DNA of 64,000 nucleotides from Meghimatium bilineatum (taxonomy: Eukaryota; Mollusca; Gastropoda; Stylommatophora; Philomycidae). Below, piece after piece: positions 41,095 through 52,383 of the stretch; the stretch's first letter is position 1, and every line of letters begins with the position of its first letter. The stretch lies in the NCBI GenBank assembly GCA_034231615.1, contig CM067306.1:41154761-41218760 (forward strand). Direction: 5' to 3'. Under the pieces are notes generated by a model that saw only the letters and a list, made by a program, of their open reading frames with translations, made no database searches and was not told where the DNA came from. A program made the position numbers and the translations under genes.

Positions 41095-41300
41095 GCATTT
41101 GTTTTCAAACTCCTGCTGGTTAGCAGCAAGTAATCAATAGAGTGGAATGTTGTAGATTGCTACTTGGCTATGATATCTATGGTTTGCAGCTTGGCTATGA
41201 TACCTATGCCTGACACATCTAACATTTTATCTACTTTGGTGTAACAAATTGACCACTACAACTCTACTCCAAAATTTCCTTAATTACCACTTGTGATGAC
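41095..41300 (-). repeat. family X fragment
   Basis: caaactcctgctggttagca, atagagtggaatgttgtaga, ggtttgcagcttggctatga and gcctgacacatctaac. Diverged, with an internal ~30-bp duplication (gcttggctatgatacctatg). Confidence 0.6.
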
Positions 41301-41394
41301 ATACATAGCAATGTCACATTGTTGCAATTCTTTGCATTCTTTCTGGTACAGACAAACAAAGACTTATTTATTTAGAGTAGTTAGTTATCACTGA

Positions 41395-41535
41395 AGTGAG
41401 ATGTGTCAGGCCACTGGTGCAATTAAAACTGAAACAAATGCATCTGTACTCTTATGACTACATCCTTCTGGAAACCTATTAGGAAAATTGTCATGCTACT
41501 TGTTTGAGAATGAGCAGAAAAATAAAGTAGCTGGT
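41395..41535 (+). repeat. family X fragment
   Basis: agatgtgtcaggccactggt, gactacatccttctggaaac and tttgagaatgagcagaa, same orientation as 39.99 kb. Confidence 0.6.
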
Positions 41536-41859
41536 TTAGAAAATATCTCATAGTTTTAGTACTTTTTGCCTGCATTTTTTCTTTTATATCTTGCTTCTTT
41601 TAAATTTTCTTTTGAAAAAAAAAATAACTGTAGTTAAATTTTTTAATGGCAATTTTACAGATTTTCCAACACGGCTGATCAAAGTCGACACCTCAGAGGA
41701 GTTAAAAGAATCAAAGAAATGATTCTGTTCAGCTGACATTAACAGTGTTATGATATTATTTTGGAAGGGATAGTGGAAGTGTACCTGGCTCCATCTTATT
41801 GAGACTCCACTGCACAGGACAGTTTGTTCATGCAAAATATTTAAGTGTTGGTATCTGGC

Positions 41860-42075
41860 TCAGAGTGATAGCTGAGGCTGGTGTTTGATAAATTTGTGAT
41901 AGCTGAGGCTGGAATTTTATAAATGTGTGATAACTGAGGCTGGTGGTTGATAAATGTGCAATAACTGAGGCTGGTGTTTAAATGTGTGATAACTGAGGCT
42001 GGTATTTGATAAATGTGAGATAACTGAGTTTGATGAATGATAAATAGTATTGGGTAAATGTGTGATAATTACGAT
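41860..42075. repeat. ~31-bp minisatellite
   Basis: Units of gtgataactgaggctggtgt plus ttgataaatgt, about six copies, degenerate at the right edge. Confidence 0.9.
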
Positions 42076-42429
42076 TGCATGAATATTAGAAAAATATGAT
42101 GGAGTGAATGTTTAACAAATATAAATAATAATAATTGAGTGATATCTGACAAAGAATATTATGGAAATTGTTGACAAATAATTGAATATTTGACAAATAA
42201 GATTAGTGGTTAGTATATCATATTTACTACTAAATTTGATAATGAGTCTGTCACACAAAATATATGTAAATATTAAATAACAGATTGACCCTAAACATTG
42301 GGAAGCACTGGTCAAAGTTTGCACTGCCAAGGAAACAAACTCTATGCACAGGGGTGGAGTCTTTTGCAGGAAAATATGATAACAAAGAGAAGAAAAAAGA
42401 GAAAGACACAAAAATAAATGTTCTGTGAC

Positions 42430-42760
42430 TTATCACATAGAAGGTCCGTCATGAGAGATATTACTCAACTAATACTTGCATGGTTTAGACATGTATCTCG
42501 ACATAATTCCTTGCTAAAAAATAATACTACAGGGAACAGTCGAGAGTGGAAGAACCAGAGAAGTCCAAAGAAAATCATGAACAGACAGAAAATCAAGGAC
42601 TGAACAGGTTGGGAATAGTCCTCACTCATCCGCATTCACCTAAGATAGAAATTGATGGAGGATTCTGTATGTTGATGCATCCAATTTGCTACTCCTATGC
42701 TCTTGCAGGTCATGGGCTGGGCTTATGGATGGATTATTGCTACAGTAACTAGTCAATGTT
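42430..42760 (+). mobile_element. LINE family C, ORF2 C-terminal tail
   Basis: LILAWFRHVSRHNSLLKNNT, then SREWKNQRSPKKIMNRQKIK, and in another frame a TLIRIHLR-like stretch. Collinear with 19.63-19.9 and 63.7-63.9 kb. Confidence 0.78.
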
Positions 42761-42799
42761 TTGTTTAATTACCTGGTACTGTCTTCAAGATTAAAAAGC

Positions 42800-43112
42800 C
42801 ATACAGTGTCATGCCCATGTTTGGTGTCTTTCTTGTCCCAACAGTCTCATTCCCATGTTTAGTGTCTTTCTTGTCTCAGCAGTCTCATGCCAGTATATAG
42901 TGTTTTTGTTATCCTAACAGTGTTGTGCCACTATTGACTGTCTTTCTTGTCCCAACAGTGTCATGCCAGTATTGAGTGTCTTTCTTGTCCCAACAGTGTC
43001 ATGCCATTATTGAGTGTCTTTCTTGTCCCAACATTGTCATGCCAGTATATAGTGTCTTTCTTATACCAACAGTGTTATGATAGTATTGAGTGTCTTTCTT
43101 GTTATCTTTTTT
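42800..43112. repeat. ~39-bp minisatellite
   Basis: Units of cagtgtcatgccagtattga plus gtgtctttcttgtcccaa, about eight copies with drift. Confidence 0.92.
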
Positions 43113-43121
43113 TATAAACAT

Positions 43122-43280
43122 CACCAATATTGGACTGGATGTATACAAAATTGATCACAGAAGAAGAAGAAGCACAGAAATACAAGAAACAATGACTTCT
43201 ATACATTTTAATCATTCTCTGTAGCTTTTGTTAATCTCTCACCTTCTCTTCTTATCTGTGTTAATCTTTATGCGAATCTG
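43122..43280 (+). repeat. LINE family F tail, duplicate of 35091-35255
   Basis: Shares accaatattggact, then acacagaaatacaagaaaca and ttaatcattctctgtagctt, ending ttatctgtgttaatctttat. Differs from the proximal copy at several positions and by an extra gaagaa. Confidence 0.88.
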
Positions 43281-44306
43281 CTCATCCACTCTGTTATTCT
43301 TTCTGTGAATCTGTCCATCAACTCTATTATTCTTTCTGTGAATCTGTCCATCAACTCTATTATTCTTTCTGTGAATCTGTCCATCTACTCTATTATTCTT
43401 TCTGTGAATCTGTCCATCTACTCTATTATTCTTTCTGTGAATCTGTCCATCTACTCTATTATTCTTTCTGTGAATCTGTCCATCTACTCTATTATTCTTT
43501 CTGTGAATCTGTCCATCAACTCTATTATTCTTTCTGTGAATCTGTCCATCTACTCTATTATTCTTTCTGTGAATCTGTCCATCTACTCTATTATTCTTTC
43601 TGTGAATCTGTCCATCTACTCTATTATTCTTTCTGTGAATCTGTCCATCTACTCTATTATTCTTTCTGTGAATCTGTCCATCTACTCTATTATTCTTTCT
43701 GTGAATCTGCCCATCTACTCTATTATTCTTTCTGTGAATCTGTCCATCTACTCTATTATTCTTTCTGTGAATCTGTCCATCTACTCTATTATTCTTTCTG
43801 TGAATCTGTCCATCTACTCTATTATTCTTTCTGTGAATCTGTCCATCTACTCTATTATTCTTTCTGTGAATCTGTCCATCTACTCTATTATTCTTTCTGT
43901 GAATCTGTCCATCTACTCTATTATTCTTTCTGTGAATCTGTCCATCTACTCTATTATTCTTTCTGTGAATCTGCCCATCTACTCTATTATTCTTTCTGTG
44001 AATCTGTCCATCAACTCTATTATTCTTTCTGTGAATCTGTCCATCTACTCTATTATTCTTTCTGTGAATCTGTCCATCTACTCTATTATTCTTTCTGTGA
44101 ATCTGTCCATCTACTCTATTATTCTTTCTGTGAATCTGCCCATCTACTCTATTATTCTTTCTGTGAATCTGTCCATCTACTCTATTATTCTTTCTGTGAA
44201 TCTGTCCATCTACTCTATTATTCTTTCTGTGAATCTGTCCATCTACTCTATTATTCTTTCTGTGAATCTGTCCATCTACTCTATTATTCTTTCTGTGAAT
44301 CTGTCT
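43270..44306. repeat. 33-bp minisatellite, ~31 near-identical copies
   Basis: Unit tctattattctttctgtgaa plus tctgtccatctac. Copies differ at only one or two sites (ctac/caac, gtcc/gccc). Because 33 is divisible by three and no stop occurs, it gives 339- and 363-codon frames on opposite strands made of an 11-residue repeat. These are artefacts of the repeat rather than genes. Confidence 0.97.
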
Positions 44307-44615
44307 ACCAACAAACCATGCTAACAACACTGTATTCTGTATGAGCAGCCATATTGAAATGGCATAGTAGCTCTCATGATTTAATTTTAATAATACTATT
44401 GGAAATATAATGAATTTGGTTACATATGAATTTGTCCTTCACCGAAGTTGGTCACCAAGGTATGCACAGGAAATTTACAACCGTCAAATTTGTATTGCAG
44501 AGTTAACTGTATCATCCATGCTATAAAGTTCAAATGTTGTTTTGAAAGTTTGCAGGCCATAGTGACTTTAAAATCAGTTTCATTTAATCACACATTTTCT
44601 AAATGTACTAAACAA
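44307..44615. repeat. 309-bp segment, distal copy
   Basis: Almost identical to 35601-35909 (one substitution seen). Followed by unique sequence rather than a second array. Confidence 0.93.
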
Positions 44616-45168
44616 ATTATTTACAGTTTATTAATTCATGCCATTTTTCACCTGATATTTTTAATAAAACACAATATTATTCTTTGAGTAGGCTTACATC
44701 ATAAATATTCAACCATGTCAAGAGTGCAATAGTTCATGAATTGTTTCTATGTGCATAAGTATCTTTATTTCTGTGAATAATTGTTATTAATAATTAGTAA
44801 ATGTGAAATTTGTACTTTAGTTTACAAATGACAGGACTTATCATCAAAGAAAATACTTTTTATTTGTTATCTCCTCTTTCCAATTTGGAATATATATATA
44901 TATATATCCAAAGTATGAGAGCCACATATGTATATATAAAAGATACTTTGGAAAGATTGTATACTTTATATGCTACGTTGTTACTCTAAAAATCATTTTG
45001 AACACAATGGGAAATAACAAATAAAAGTGCCAGCATTTAGAACAAGTACCAAAACTATTTGATTATCCAAATGAAACTTGTCTTGACTTCTGATAATCAG
45101 ATAGTGTAAAAAGTAATGGTGATGTCATAGCTTATAGTAATGTAGTGCTCAATGACATCCCATCAGAG
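44616..45168. other. no feature recognised apart from (AT)n
   Basis: AT-rich; a short (AT)9 tract lies at 44889-44907. No coding signal. Confidence 0.5.
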
Positions 45169-45450
45169 GCATAGGTGTCAACTAGTACAGATTGTCCGTA
45201 TTGATATGGATTCCGGGCCAAAAATAAAATTCAATTTATTTTAACAAAAGGTCATTTAGTTTTTAATTTTCCTAGTAATTATTACAAATGCAGACATTTT
45301 TTTATATCTCCCACGCTCATATTGAGGGGAGAAAAAATTTGAGGGGGGGGGGGAGAGGTTGTGTTTGGTGCCAAATAGACATTTTTATTGAAATGTGGAA
45401 GTAAATTGTTAAAAATACGGATTTATGACAAAATAAGTTGACATCTATGC
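45169..45450. mobile_element. ~280-bp inverted-repeat element (MITE)
   Basis: Left end GCATAGGTGTCAACT and the reverse complement of the right end GCATAGATGTCAACT match at 14 of 15. Just inside, both arms share CCGTATT. No coding capacity. Outer bases (CAGAG and CAGTG) hint at hAT, but I found no target duplication. Confidence 0.6.
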
Positions 45451-45879
45451 AGTGGACTAGTATGACTTTATTAAATGCATTGATTGATGAGTAGTATTGA
45501 TTGCAGCATTTTGTAAGGAAACAGTTACGTTTAGCAAGTTATCATGCATTGACATGCCAGTTTGTCATTTATGTATAAACCTAACTTGAGAACTGTACAG
45601 CATTACCTTTTGAAATGTCATGTTGTCATTCATGGATACACTAAATTAAACATATGTAATCAATGAAATCTGGACAAACTGTATTTGATTTTATTCCACA
45701 GAAATATTTGTAAACTAGTCCTGTTATTGTTGAATATAATGATGACAAAAAGTCATACATTCAAAGAATGCTTTATATTGACATGTTATCAGATATTCAC
45801 TACAGACTGTCATGTTCACATATGTCATGTTGGTAGACTATTATATGTTAAATACCACCAAATTGGCACACTACATTAT

Positions 45880-46095
45880 GTTCACATGACTAGCAGATAT
45901 TGACAGGATACACTGATATGTTCACAAGACTAGCACATATTGCCAGGATACACAGTGGTATAATCACATGACTAGCGCATATTGACAGTATACACTATGA
46001 TATGTTCACAGGACTAGCACATATTTACAGGATATACTATGATAGTTATCAGGACTAGCACATTGACAGGACGCACATTGACTATGATATGCTTA
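45880..46095. repeat. ~42-bp degenerate array
   Basis: Units of ttcacaggactagcacatat plus tgacaggatacactatgata, about five copies. Confidence 0.88.
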
Positions 46096-46289
46096 TTGTA
46101 TTTTTACAGGCTACCATATTTTCGGACTTTCAGTCCAAGATGGTGAAGAGAATGTATGTGTATTCATATGGTCATATTTAATCAGATGTTCCTCCTGAAA
46201 GAAATGGCAAACTACAGGAGTATTGTGTCAAGAATTTCCTTATGGATGTGTTTAAATTTTTGTTTGGACAAGAGATATTTAGGAATACA

Positions 46290-46400
46290 TGCACATGTCG
46301 CTATAGAAAGAGGGACACCTTCCCCCAGACACCGTGGGGATTTCAGGAGATTCATAAGGAAGACTACGTTTTGGAAAGAATATCTCACATGACACACCAT
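46290..46400 (+). mobile_element. LINE family D, last ~35 codons
   Basis: Reads FRRFIRKTTFWKEYLT to a stop. The TMFWKEYVT-type terminus is also at 51.89-51.94 and 61.25-61.32 kb. Confidence 0.65.
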
Positions 46401-46439
46401 ATTTTCTCAAACTAATGTATATCCACAGATTATCAGTAT

Positions 46440-47580
46440 TTTTGACAAGACATTCATTTGTTCACATGCCATATTATGTTAACAGACATTCATTTGTTCA
46501 AATGCCATATTATGTTGACAGACTCACATGTTGAAAGACTGCAATATTTTGACATATTTCCATATTTTGCACATACACATATATTAAATATATATTGTCT
46601 ACAAGTGTGTAAAGTTTCCTCCAAATATGCCACATTTCTTTTGTACTTCAGATGAAAGCTTTAAATTATGTTGCTTTAATTGACTATAGTCCTTTTTATA
46701 TTTTAACACTGACACTGGCAAGGATGATAAAGGTTATTTAAGCACAAAGTTCCTTTCACTGCCACCAATGACTTGTCAAGTTATCATCTGTGATAGGACA
46801 TTTTTTGTGGAGAATTTTATGGAACCTATAATGGTATTATTCAGTGTGTCACTTTGGAGGTAACTATGAATGTAATTACAATGGTATTATTCAGTGTGTC
46901 ACTTTGTAGGTAATTATGAATGTAATTACAATATAAGGGTGCCCATTATTTGATCAATTCAACACAGATAATAGGAGATTGAATAAATTTTGTTCCCTCA
47001 ATAAACAGTTGAAAATGGACGATGTAGATAATGATACCAAGGTCCAAAGTTAACCAGATTCTTACTTTTTAGCAAGTAATAGTGATAAAACAGGCTCAGA
47101 ATAAGAAAATTGGACTAAAGTATGGTCATAAATACAAGATATATCTGTAGGTTCAGGAGCAGGTGATGAATACCTCTTGGAAAATGGAAGAGTGGCACTG
47201 TCATTTCTAGGCAAAAATCATTTGTAAACTAAATGAAAATAAAACCATTTCAATAAAAGCTTGATAAATTGTTAATTCTTATTTTTGTCTGAACATCTTC
47301 TAACAGTTTTAAAGCCCTAACATTATTGTTAATTTTTTTATGATTACTTAAAATTGACACTTGCAAAACTCATTACTACACTTTTTTTTAAATGGCTGGT
47401 CAGTGCCAAATACTTGGTATAAAAACATGTGGTGGTAAAAGTGTTAAATCTGGACTGGTTGCCCTCAGCAGCGTGTTTTGCATGGTCGAAAATATGCAAA
47501 TATTATTTTAATTCTAGAATACATTTTGATAAATAATCTTCCTTGTGATTTACTGGTATGATCTAGCAATTCTATCTAGT
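46440..47580. other. intergenic, minor duplications only
   Basis: Contains a ~35-bp direct repeat at 46452-46530 (ttcatttgttcacatgccat) and a ~50-bp direct repeat at 46830-46935 (atggtattattcagtgtgtc). Otherwise nothing recognised. Confidence 0.6.
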
Positions 47581-47584
47581 TTCT

Positions 47585-48045
47585 GATTGTCTATCTATCT
47601 ATCTGTCTGTCTAATCTATCTATCTATACGATTTTGGCCTTGTTTGCCTTGTGGCGTCAGGAGTAGAAGAGTTCTCTGGAGATGGCCTTCCTGTGTGCTG
47701 TTTGTAAGCTTGTTCCTGTGGCTTCTTTGATTTCTGTGATCCATCTTTTACATGGTCTGCCTCTGACTTTATAGCCGTGTCTATGTGTCATGACCATTTG
47801 TGGCATGCTGTCTGTTGGTAGTCTGGAAGCATGTGAACTGTTGTCTTTTGATGTGTTCCAATACTGGTATTGTTTTGGTTATCTCTCTGATATCGTTTCT
47901 AATTCTATTTCTTAATGACACTCTGAGTATTCTTTGTAGATATGTCATTTCTGTTGTCACTATTTTTCTCTTGTCTTGTGCTGTCATTGTCCAGGTTTCG
48001 CACTGGTAGCACAGTGATGGGATAATAATAGTCTTGTATAATGCT
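47585..48045 (-). mobile_element. LINE family B fragment with (GATA)n tail
   Basis: Minus strand: TAQDKRKIVTTEMTYLQRIL, then RVSLRNRIRNDIREITKTIP and VLEHIKRQQF. After a frameshift, KAISRELFYS precedes the tail. The 3' end is a (TAGA)n tract at 47585-47630. Paralogue of 4.65-5.1 kb. Confidence 0.85.
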
Positions 48046-48227
48046 ACTTAGTATCTGTAAAAGTACAAATAACCAAAATGTCAGAGGATGGCAGACAAAG
48101 TGGAGAGTGCCGCAGTAACAAAACAAATAAGCCATAAATACTATATTAAGTAATAATGTTACTTTAATCTATACTAACTATCAAATACAAAATTACATTA
48201 GTTATTTTTATTTGATATCTAACATCT

Positions 48228-48632
48228 ACACATAAGAGAAAGATTGAAACTTTCAAAATGAAATGTCTAAGGAAGGCTATTGGAGTCACCAGACTCGACG
48301 AAATGCGCAGTGAGAACCTCAGAAAGATAATATGTATCACATCATGCATTGAATACATAGAGAAACAACAGATAAAATGGTTTTGACATCTTATGAGGAT
48401 GAATGAACTTCCAATAAGAGATTATAACAAGATGGAAACAGGATACTGAGCCAAAGGCAGACCTAGAAATAGATGAATAAACAGCATCAACACCATCTTA
48501 AATAAACATGACTACACCTCAACCAGAACAACACACCTGGCTCTGGAATGTAGACCATCTCCTTCACAAATCCCTATGCTCAACGGCAAGTATGGAAGAT
48601 ACGACAACACCACCTGGGGATAGTCAATAATA
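48228..48632 (+). mobile_element. LINE ORF2 C-terminal tail, separate family
   Basis: Reads KIETFKMKCLRKAIGVTRLD, then EMRSENLRKIICITSCIEYI, EKQQIKWF, KGRPRNR and finally GKYGRYDNTTWG before a stop. GKYGRY..TTWG is not seen in the other families here. Confidence 0.8.
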
Positions 48633-48719
48633 TTTATCGCTTGGTTGTAAAAGTACAGTTTTTAGAACACTCAAGTTACAGAAATGAATTCTCCGTTTAA
48701 GTAGCATAAACAGACCATT

Positions 48720-49186
48720 TATAACATTCTCATAACACTTTTCCGACAAGCAATCCAGAGCATACTTATCTCCCAATACCAAGTGTTAGCAAACTTTTGT
48801 AATAAATTACATCCCATCATAAAGAATATTAAAAAATCTAACTCAAGACACAGAGCTTTACAATTTTCATTGTCTCATAATGAATGTTTGCAATTTCTTA
48901 ATGAATTTGAAAGTCATAGAGTTATTTCAAGTACTAAATTGTATTTATTATAATGATGGACATTGTTGTACATTACATGTAACATAAAGCACAAACTCAG
49001 CTGCGATAAATTTAGAGTTATTAAAGAATTCACCCACAAATCACACTGTAAGACTATTTTGTGGGTGCAACCATTTTGAAATTACATACTATCCATGAAG
49101 AGCTATTTTTAGTAATACTATTACTATAGTTGCCATATTACTGAATTATAGTATAAGTGAATTTTGTTAAAGTCATGTATATACCT
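48720..49186 (-). repeat. family X, long form (left module)
   Basis: cgacaagcaatccagagcat, then aatgaatttgaaagtc, then ttttagtaatactattacta. Collinear with 38.6-39.15 kb. Confidence 0.65.
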
Positions 49187-49345
49187 CTGCCAAAGATGGA
49201 TGTGTTAGACCAATGACACAAATAAAATTGCAACCCAACACATTTCCATTCTCTGGACTACATCCTGCTGGAAATCTAGTAGGATCATTGTTCTGCTATA
49301 AGAAAGATCCAGCGGGAGTGTGAGAATGAACGATGAAGAAGAAGT
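49187..49345 (+). repeat. family X copy (right module)
   Basis: ctctgccaaagatggatgtg, tccattctctggactacatc, ctgctggaaatctagtagga and gtgagaatgaacgatgaaga. Closely matches 39.99-40.16 kb. Confidence 0.7.
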
Positions 49346-49436
49346 GCATGTACCGAAAATTCAACTATCATCAAACTTGTTCAGCAAAGTGTTAAAGAAA
49401 ATTAAACATATGTACATATTTCAATTACACATTAGT

Positions 49437-50345
49437 TAGTCATCAGATTATTATCATTGCACACAAGACACATCCATAGATGCTCCAGCCTCCCCTTATG
49501 TATATCCACAATTACATGATGACTGACTGACATTTCTAGTTCTCTGTTGGTTGATGTACATTTTTCTAAGCAAACAATGTTACATATTCAAGACAAGTTC
49601 CTTTATTCTGAACATGGAAAAGGAATCATCACTTTCATTTGTCAGTGCTGTTTCTCATAAAGAGTTCATATGTCAGCCTGGTTCCTTTCTCTACTACTTG
49701 AGTGTTCTACAGTAGCAGAATTCACCAGCCAATCTGCTCTTTAATTTTCCCAAACACCTGAATGACCAGTCACAAAAATATGTGTGACTTGTTTAAGTTT
49801 TGACCTCCCACTACCTCAAGCCAATGTTAATCAACACAATGTGCATGTATTTTTCTGATTGTGTTCATTGTGTCACTGAGATTGCAGACATTAGTTGCCC
49901 TCTTGAGATTTCAGACATTAGTTGCCCTCTTGAGATTTCAGACATTAGTTGCCCTTTTGAGATTGCAGACATTAGTTACCCTCTTGAGATTGCGGACATT
50001 AGTTGCCCTCTGTTTCCCCATATTGTTCAAGGACTTGGCTACTACCACAATCTCCATAGTCATGCTGCTTGTAGTCGCAATGATATCACCACTCTCTTTT
50101 TTGATGGTCCTTCCCTACACACTGATCTGTGAAAGCTCAAGCTCTACGAAAACGTCCAAACTATCCATGTATATAATCATGTCACTTTCTCTGAAATTCT
50201 CACTGTACAGTATCTGTATCTCAAGGCACTACTTTTTACTTTCTCTATCTAGTGTTATTACTACTAGGAAGGAGTTCTGGCAATCTATAGACACGCTTAT
50301 TCATTGCGCACCAGATGCCACATCCTCCAGCATGCACATTACTTG
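49437..50345 (-). mobile_element. LINE family R, degraded, minus strand
   Basis: The right-hand copy of the block at 27.48-28.15 kb: catcagattattatcattgc corresponds to the LINE terminus, and the ctactaccacaatctcc-to-catgctgc region to the RNase H Glu segment. It contains an internal 27-bp minisatellite (49875-50010). Confidence 0.7.
49875..50010. repeat. 27-bp minisatellite, 5 copies
   Basis: Unit gagatttcagacattagttg plus ccctctt. Located inside the degraded LINE, so a third case of tandem growth within a retroelement body. Confidence 0.92.
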
Positions 50346-50759
50346 TTCAGCATGCCCCTTACATGACATTTTTTACCTTTAGTCCACTATATTCCACTCT
50401 CTGTATTTTTTAATCATAGGCGCTATGTAAATTTGATATTGCATGCTGAAATGTAAACTATGTATTTTAGACCAAAGCTCAATAGGAGTATCTTGACATA
50501 GGAGTATCTTGTCACAAACAGGTATAAATATATCCATGGACCACACTTACAAACATGGTAATCTAAATCAGTAATCAACATTGGTCACTTGTCATTCCTC
50601 CCAGTGAGGCCAGAGACTTGCAATGGAGCCACAGAGACAAATTATAAAATAGGAATGGGTACAGACCCTTTGGGCACAGGAAAGAAACTGATTGAGTAAT
50701 AAACAACAAGATATTATAAATAAATGTTAAAAAGCCTTCGAGAGCTGTAAAGAAAATAA

Positions 50760-51945
50760 ATGTTTTTTAATGCTATGGAAACTGTATATTTAACTTTATA
50801 TTTGGCTCTACAAGAGACCACATGTTCAACAAGAGGAACATAATTGAGAAATGTAGAGAATACAGTTTAGACCTACATATGTGTTTCATAGACTACATCA
50901 AGATGTTTGATTGTGTTAAACATCACCAACTATGGTCTATAATGAGAGACATGGGCTTCCACGAACACCTAATACATCTTATTTAAACACTATATCATGA
51001 AAAATAAGCAGTAGTGTAAGAGTGGATGGAGAAACATTTGAATGGTTTGCTGTTAAAAGTGGAGTAAAACAGGGTGCACTCTATCTCCTTAAATTTTTAA
51101 TATCTATGCAGAGAATATAATGAGAAATGTAAGAGAAGAACTAGAGGAAATTGAGTTTCATCTTTTAAATATCAGTGGATACAAGATTCCAGTAATAAGA
51201 TCTGCAACCGACACAGTCCTCCTTACTATACATCCTGAAGGACTGAAACAGCTAATAACAACAACAAAGAAATACAGTGAGATCCAAATTCTATATCTAA
51301 ATGCACAGAAAACAAAAATTATGCAACAGATATTAAAAACAAATATCAAACAGATAATCAACATAGACAATATAAAACTAGAATGTATAAACAAATTTGA
51401 ATATCTAAGAGCAAATATAAACAATTCAGAAGATTGTTCAGTCAAGATTCAGAGAAGACTCGAAATTGCAACACTCAAATTAATACACATAAGAAAACTG
51501 TGGCAAAGTAGTATTAACAATACTAAAGTAACCCTTTTAAGATCATGTATTGTACCAGTGGCAAGATATGGATGCGAGACTTGGACTTTAAACAAGACAA
51601 TATGCAAAAGAATAAAGTAATTTGAAATGAAGTGCTATGGAAAGATCCTACGAATATCATGGACAGAGGAAGAGAAGAACTTTGAAATTGCTGAAACTAA
51701 ATAAATGATGACTTCTAAATACCATCATAAGAAGGAAGCTGCAGTATTTTGGACACTTAGAGCAACATCAAGGTTTCTAGAGTACCAGACAAGAGAAGAA
51801 GAGGAGGGTCAAGAAGATGATGGACCAACATTGAAGAATGTATTTACATGTCTCTGCCCAATGCAGGCCTGCTTGCCCGGGACAGAGAGTCCTTCAGAGT
51901 ATCCACGATGAAGACAATGTTCTGGAAAGAATATGTCACATGATA
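50760..51945 (+). mobile_element. LINE family D, RT to C-terminus, broken
   Basis: RT remnants near 50880-51100 in shifted frames (FIDYIKMFDCVKHHQLW-like, then VKQGALYLLKFLISM). A 166-codon frame (51120-51620) follows with NAQKTKIM, INKFEYLRANINNSEDCSVK and PVARYGCETWTLNKT. After a stop come FGHLRATSRFLEYQ-like text and the KTMFWKEYVT-type terminus near 51930. The FADD core is lost. Confidence 0.87.
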
Positions 51946-52009
51946 TGTATAATTTTGCTCTGCCATGTGAACATAAATAATGCCTGTTCTTACTCGCTGT
52001 ATTATGTTG

Positions 52010-52110
52010 TGAATGTGTTTTTTATAAATGTGTTTTAGCCAAAAAATCAATGTGTGTGTGTTATTATGTATGTTACCAGTGATTAGCAAAAAGTCATTGT
52101 CCTGTTCCAA
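52010..52110 (+). mobile_element. Penelope-like 3' tail fragment
   Basis: gccaaaaaatcaatgtgtgt, gttattatgtatgttaccag and gattagcaaaaagtcattgt match the tails of the 28.2 and 31.1 kb Penelope copies. Confidence 0.6.
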
Positions 52111-52383
52111 GTTTTGCCTGCTGGATTTCAGTTTTGCAGTACATATTGAAGGAAAGTTAGTACATAGTGTTAAGAATATCATCCTACATAAATGTGTGTA
52201 TGTGTGTGTGTGAATGACTTCAGTTGTATTTTGTTGATTGAAGACTACTTTAATGTCTTAAGTAGAGGAGCTAAGTAAAATTATATTTGACATGTGCAGC
52301 ACAGAGTAAAATTCTGCTAATATAAATGTTGTCATTAGAATATCAGCGCTACATGAATTTTAGTCTTAATTTTCTTTCTAAAG

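Noticed and set aside
43239..44330. 339- and 363-codon frames on opposite strands
   Set aside because: Both are a 33-bp tandem repeat with a period divisible by three; no start context, splice sites or domain.
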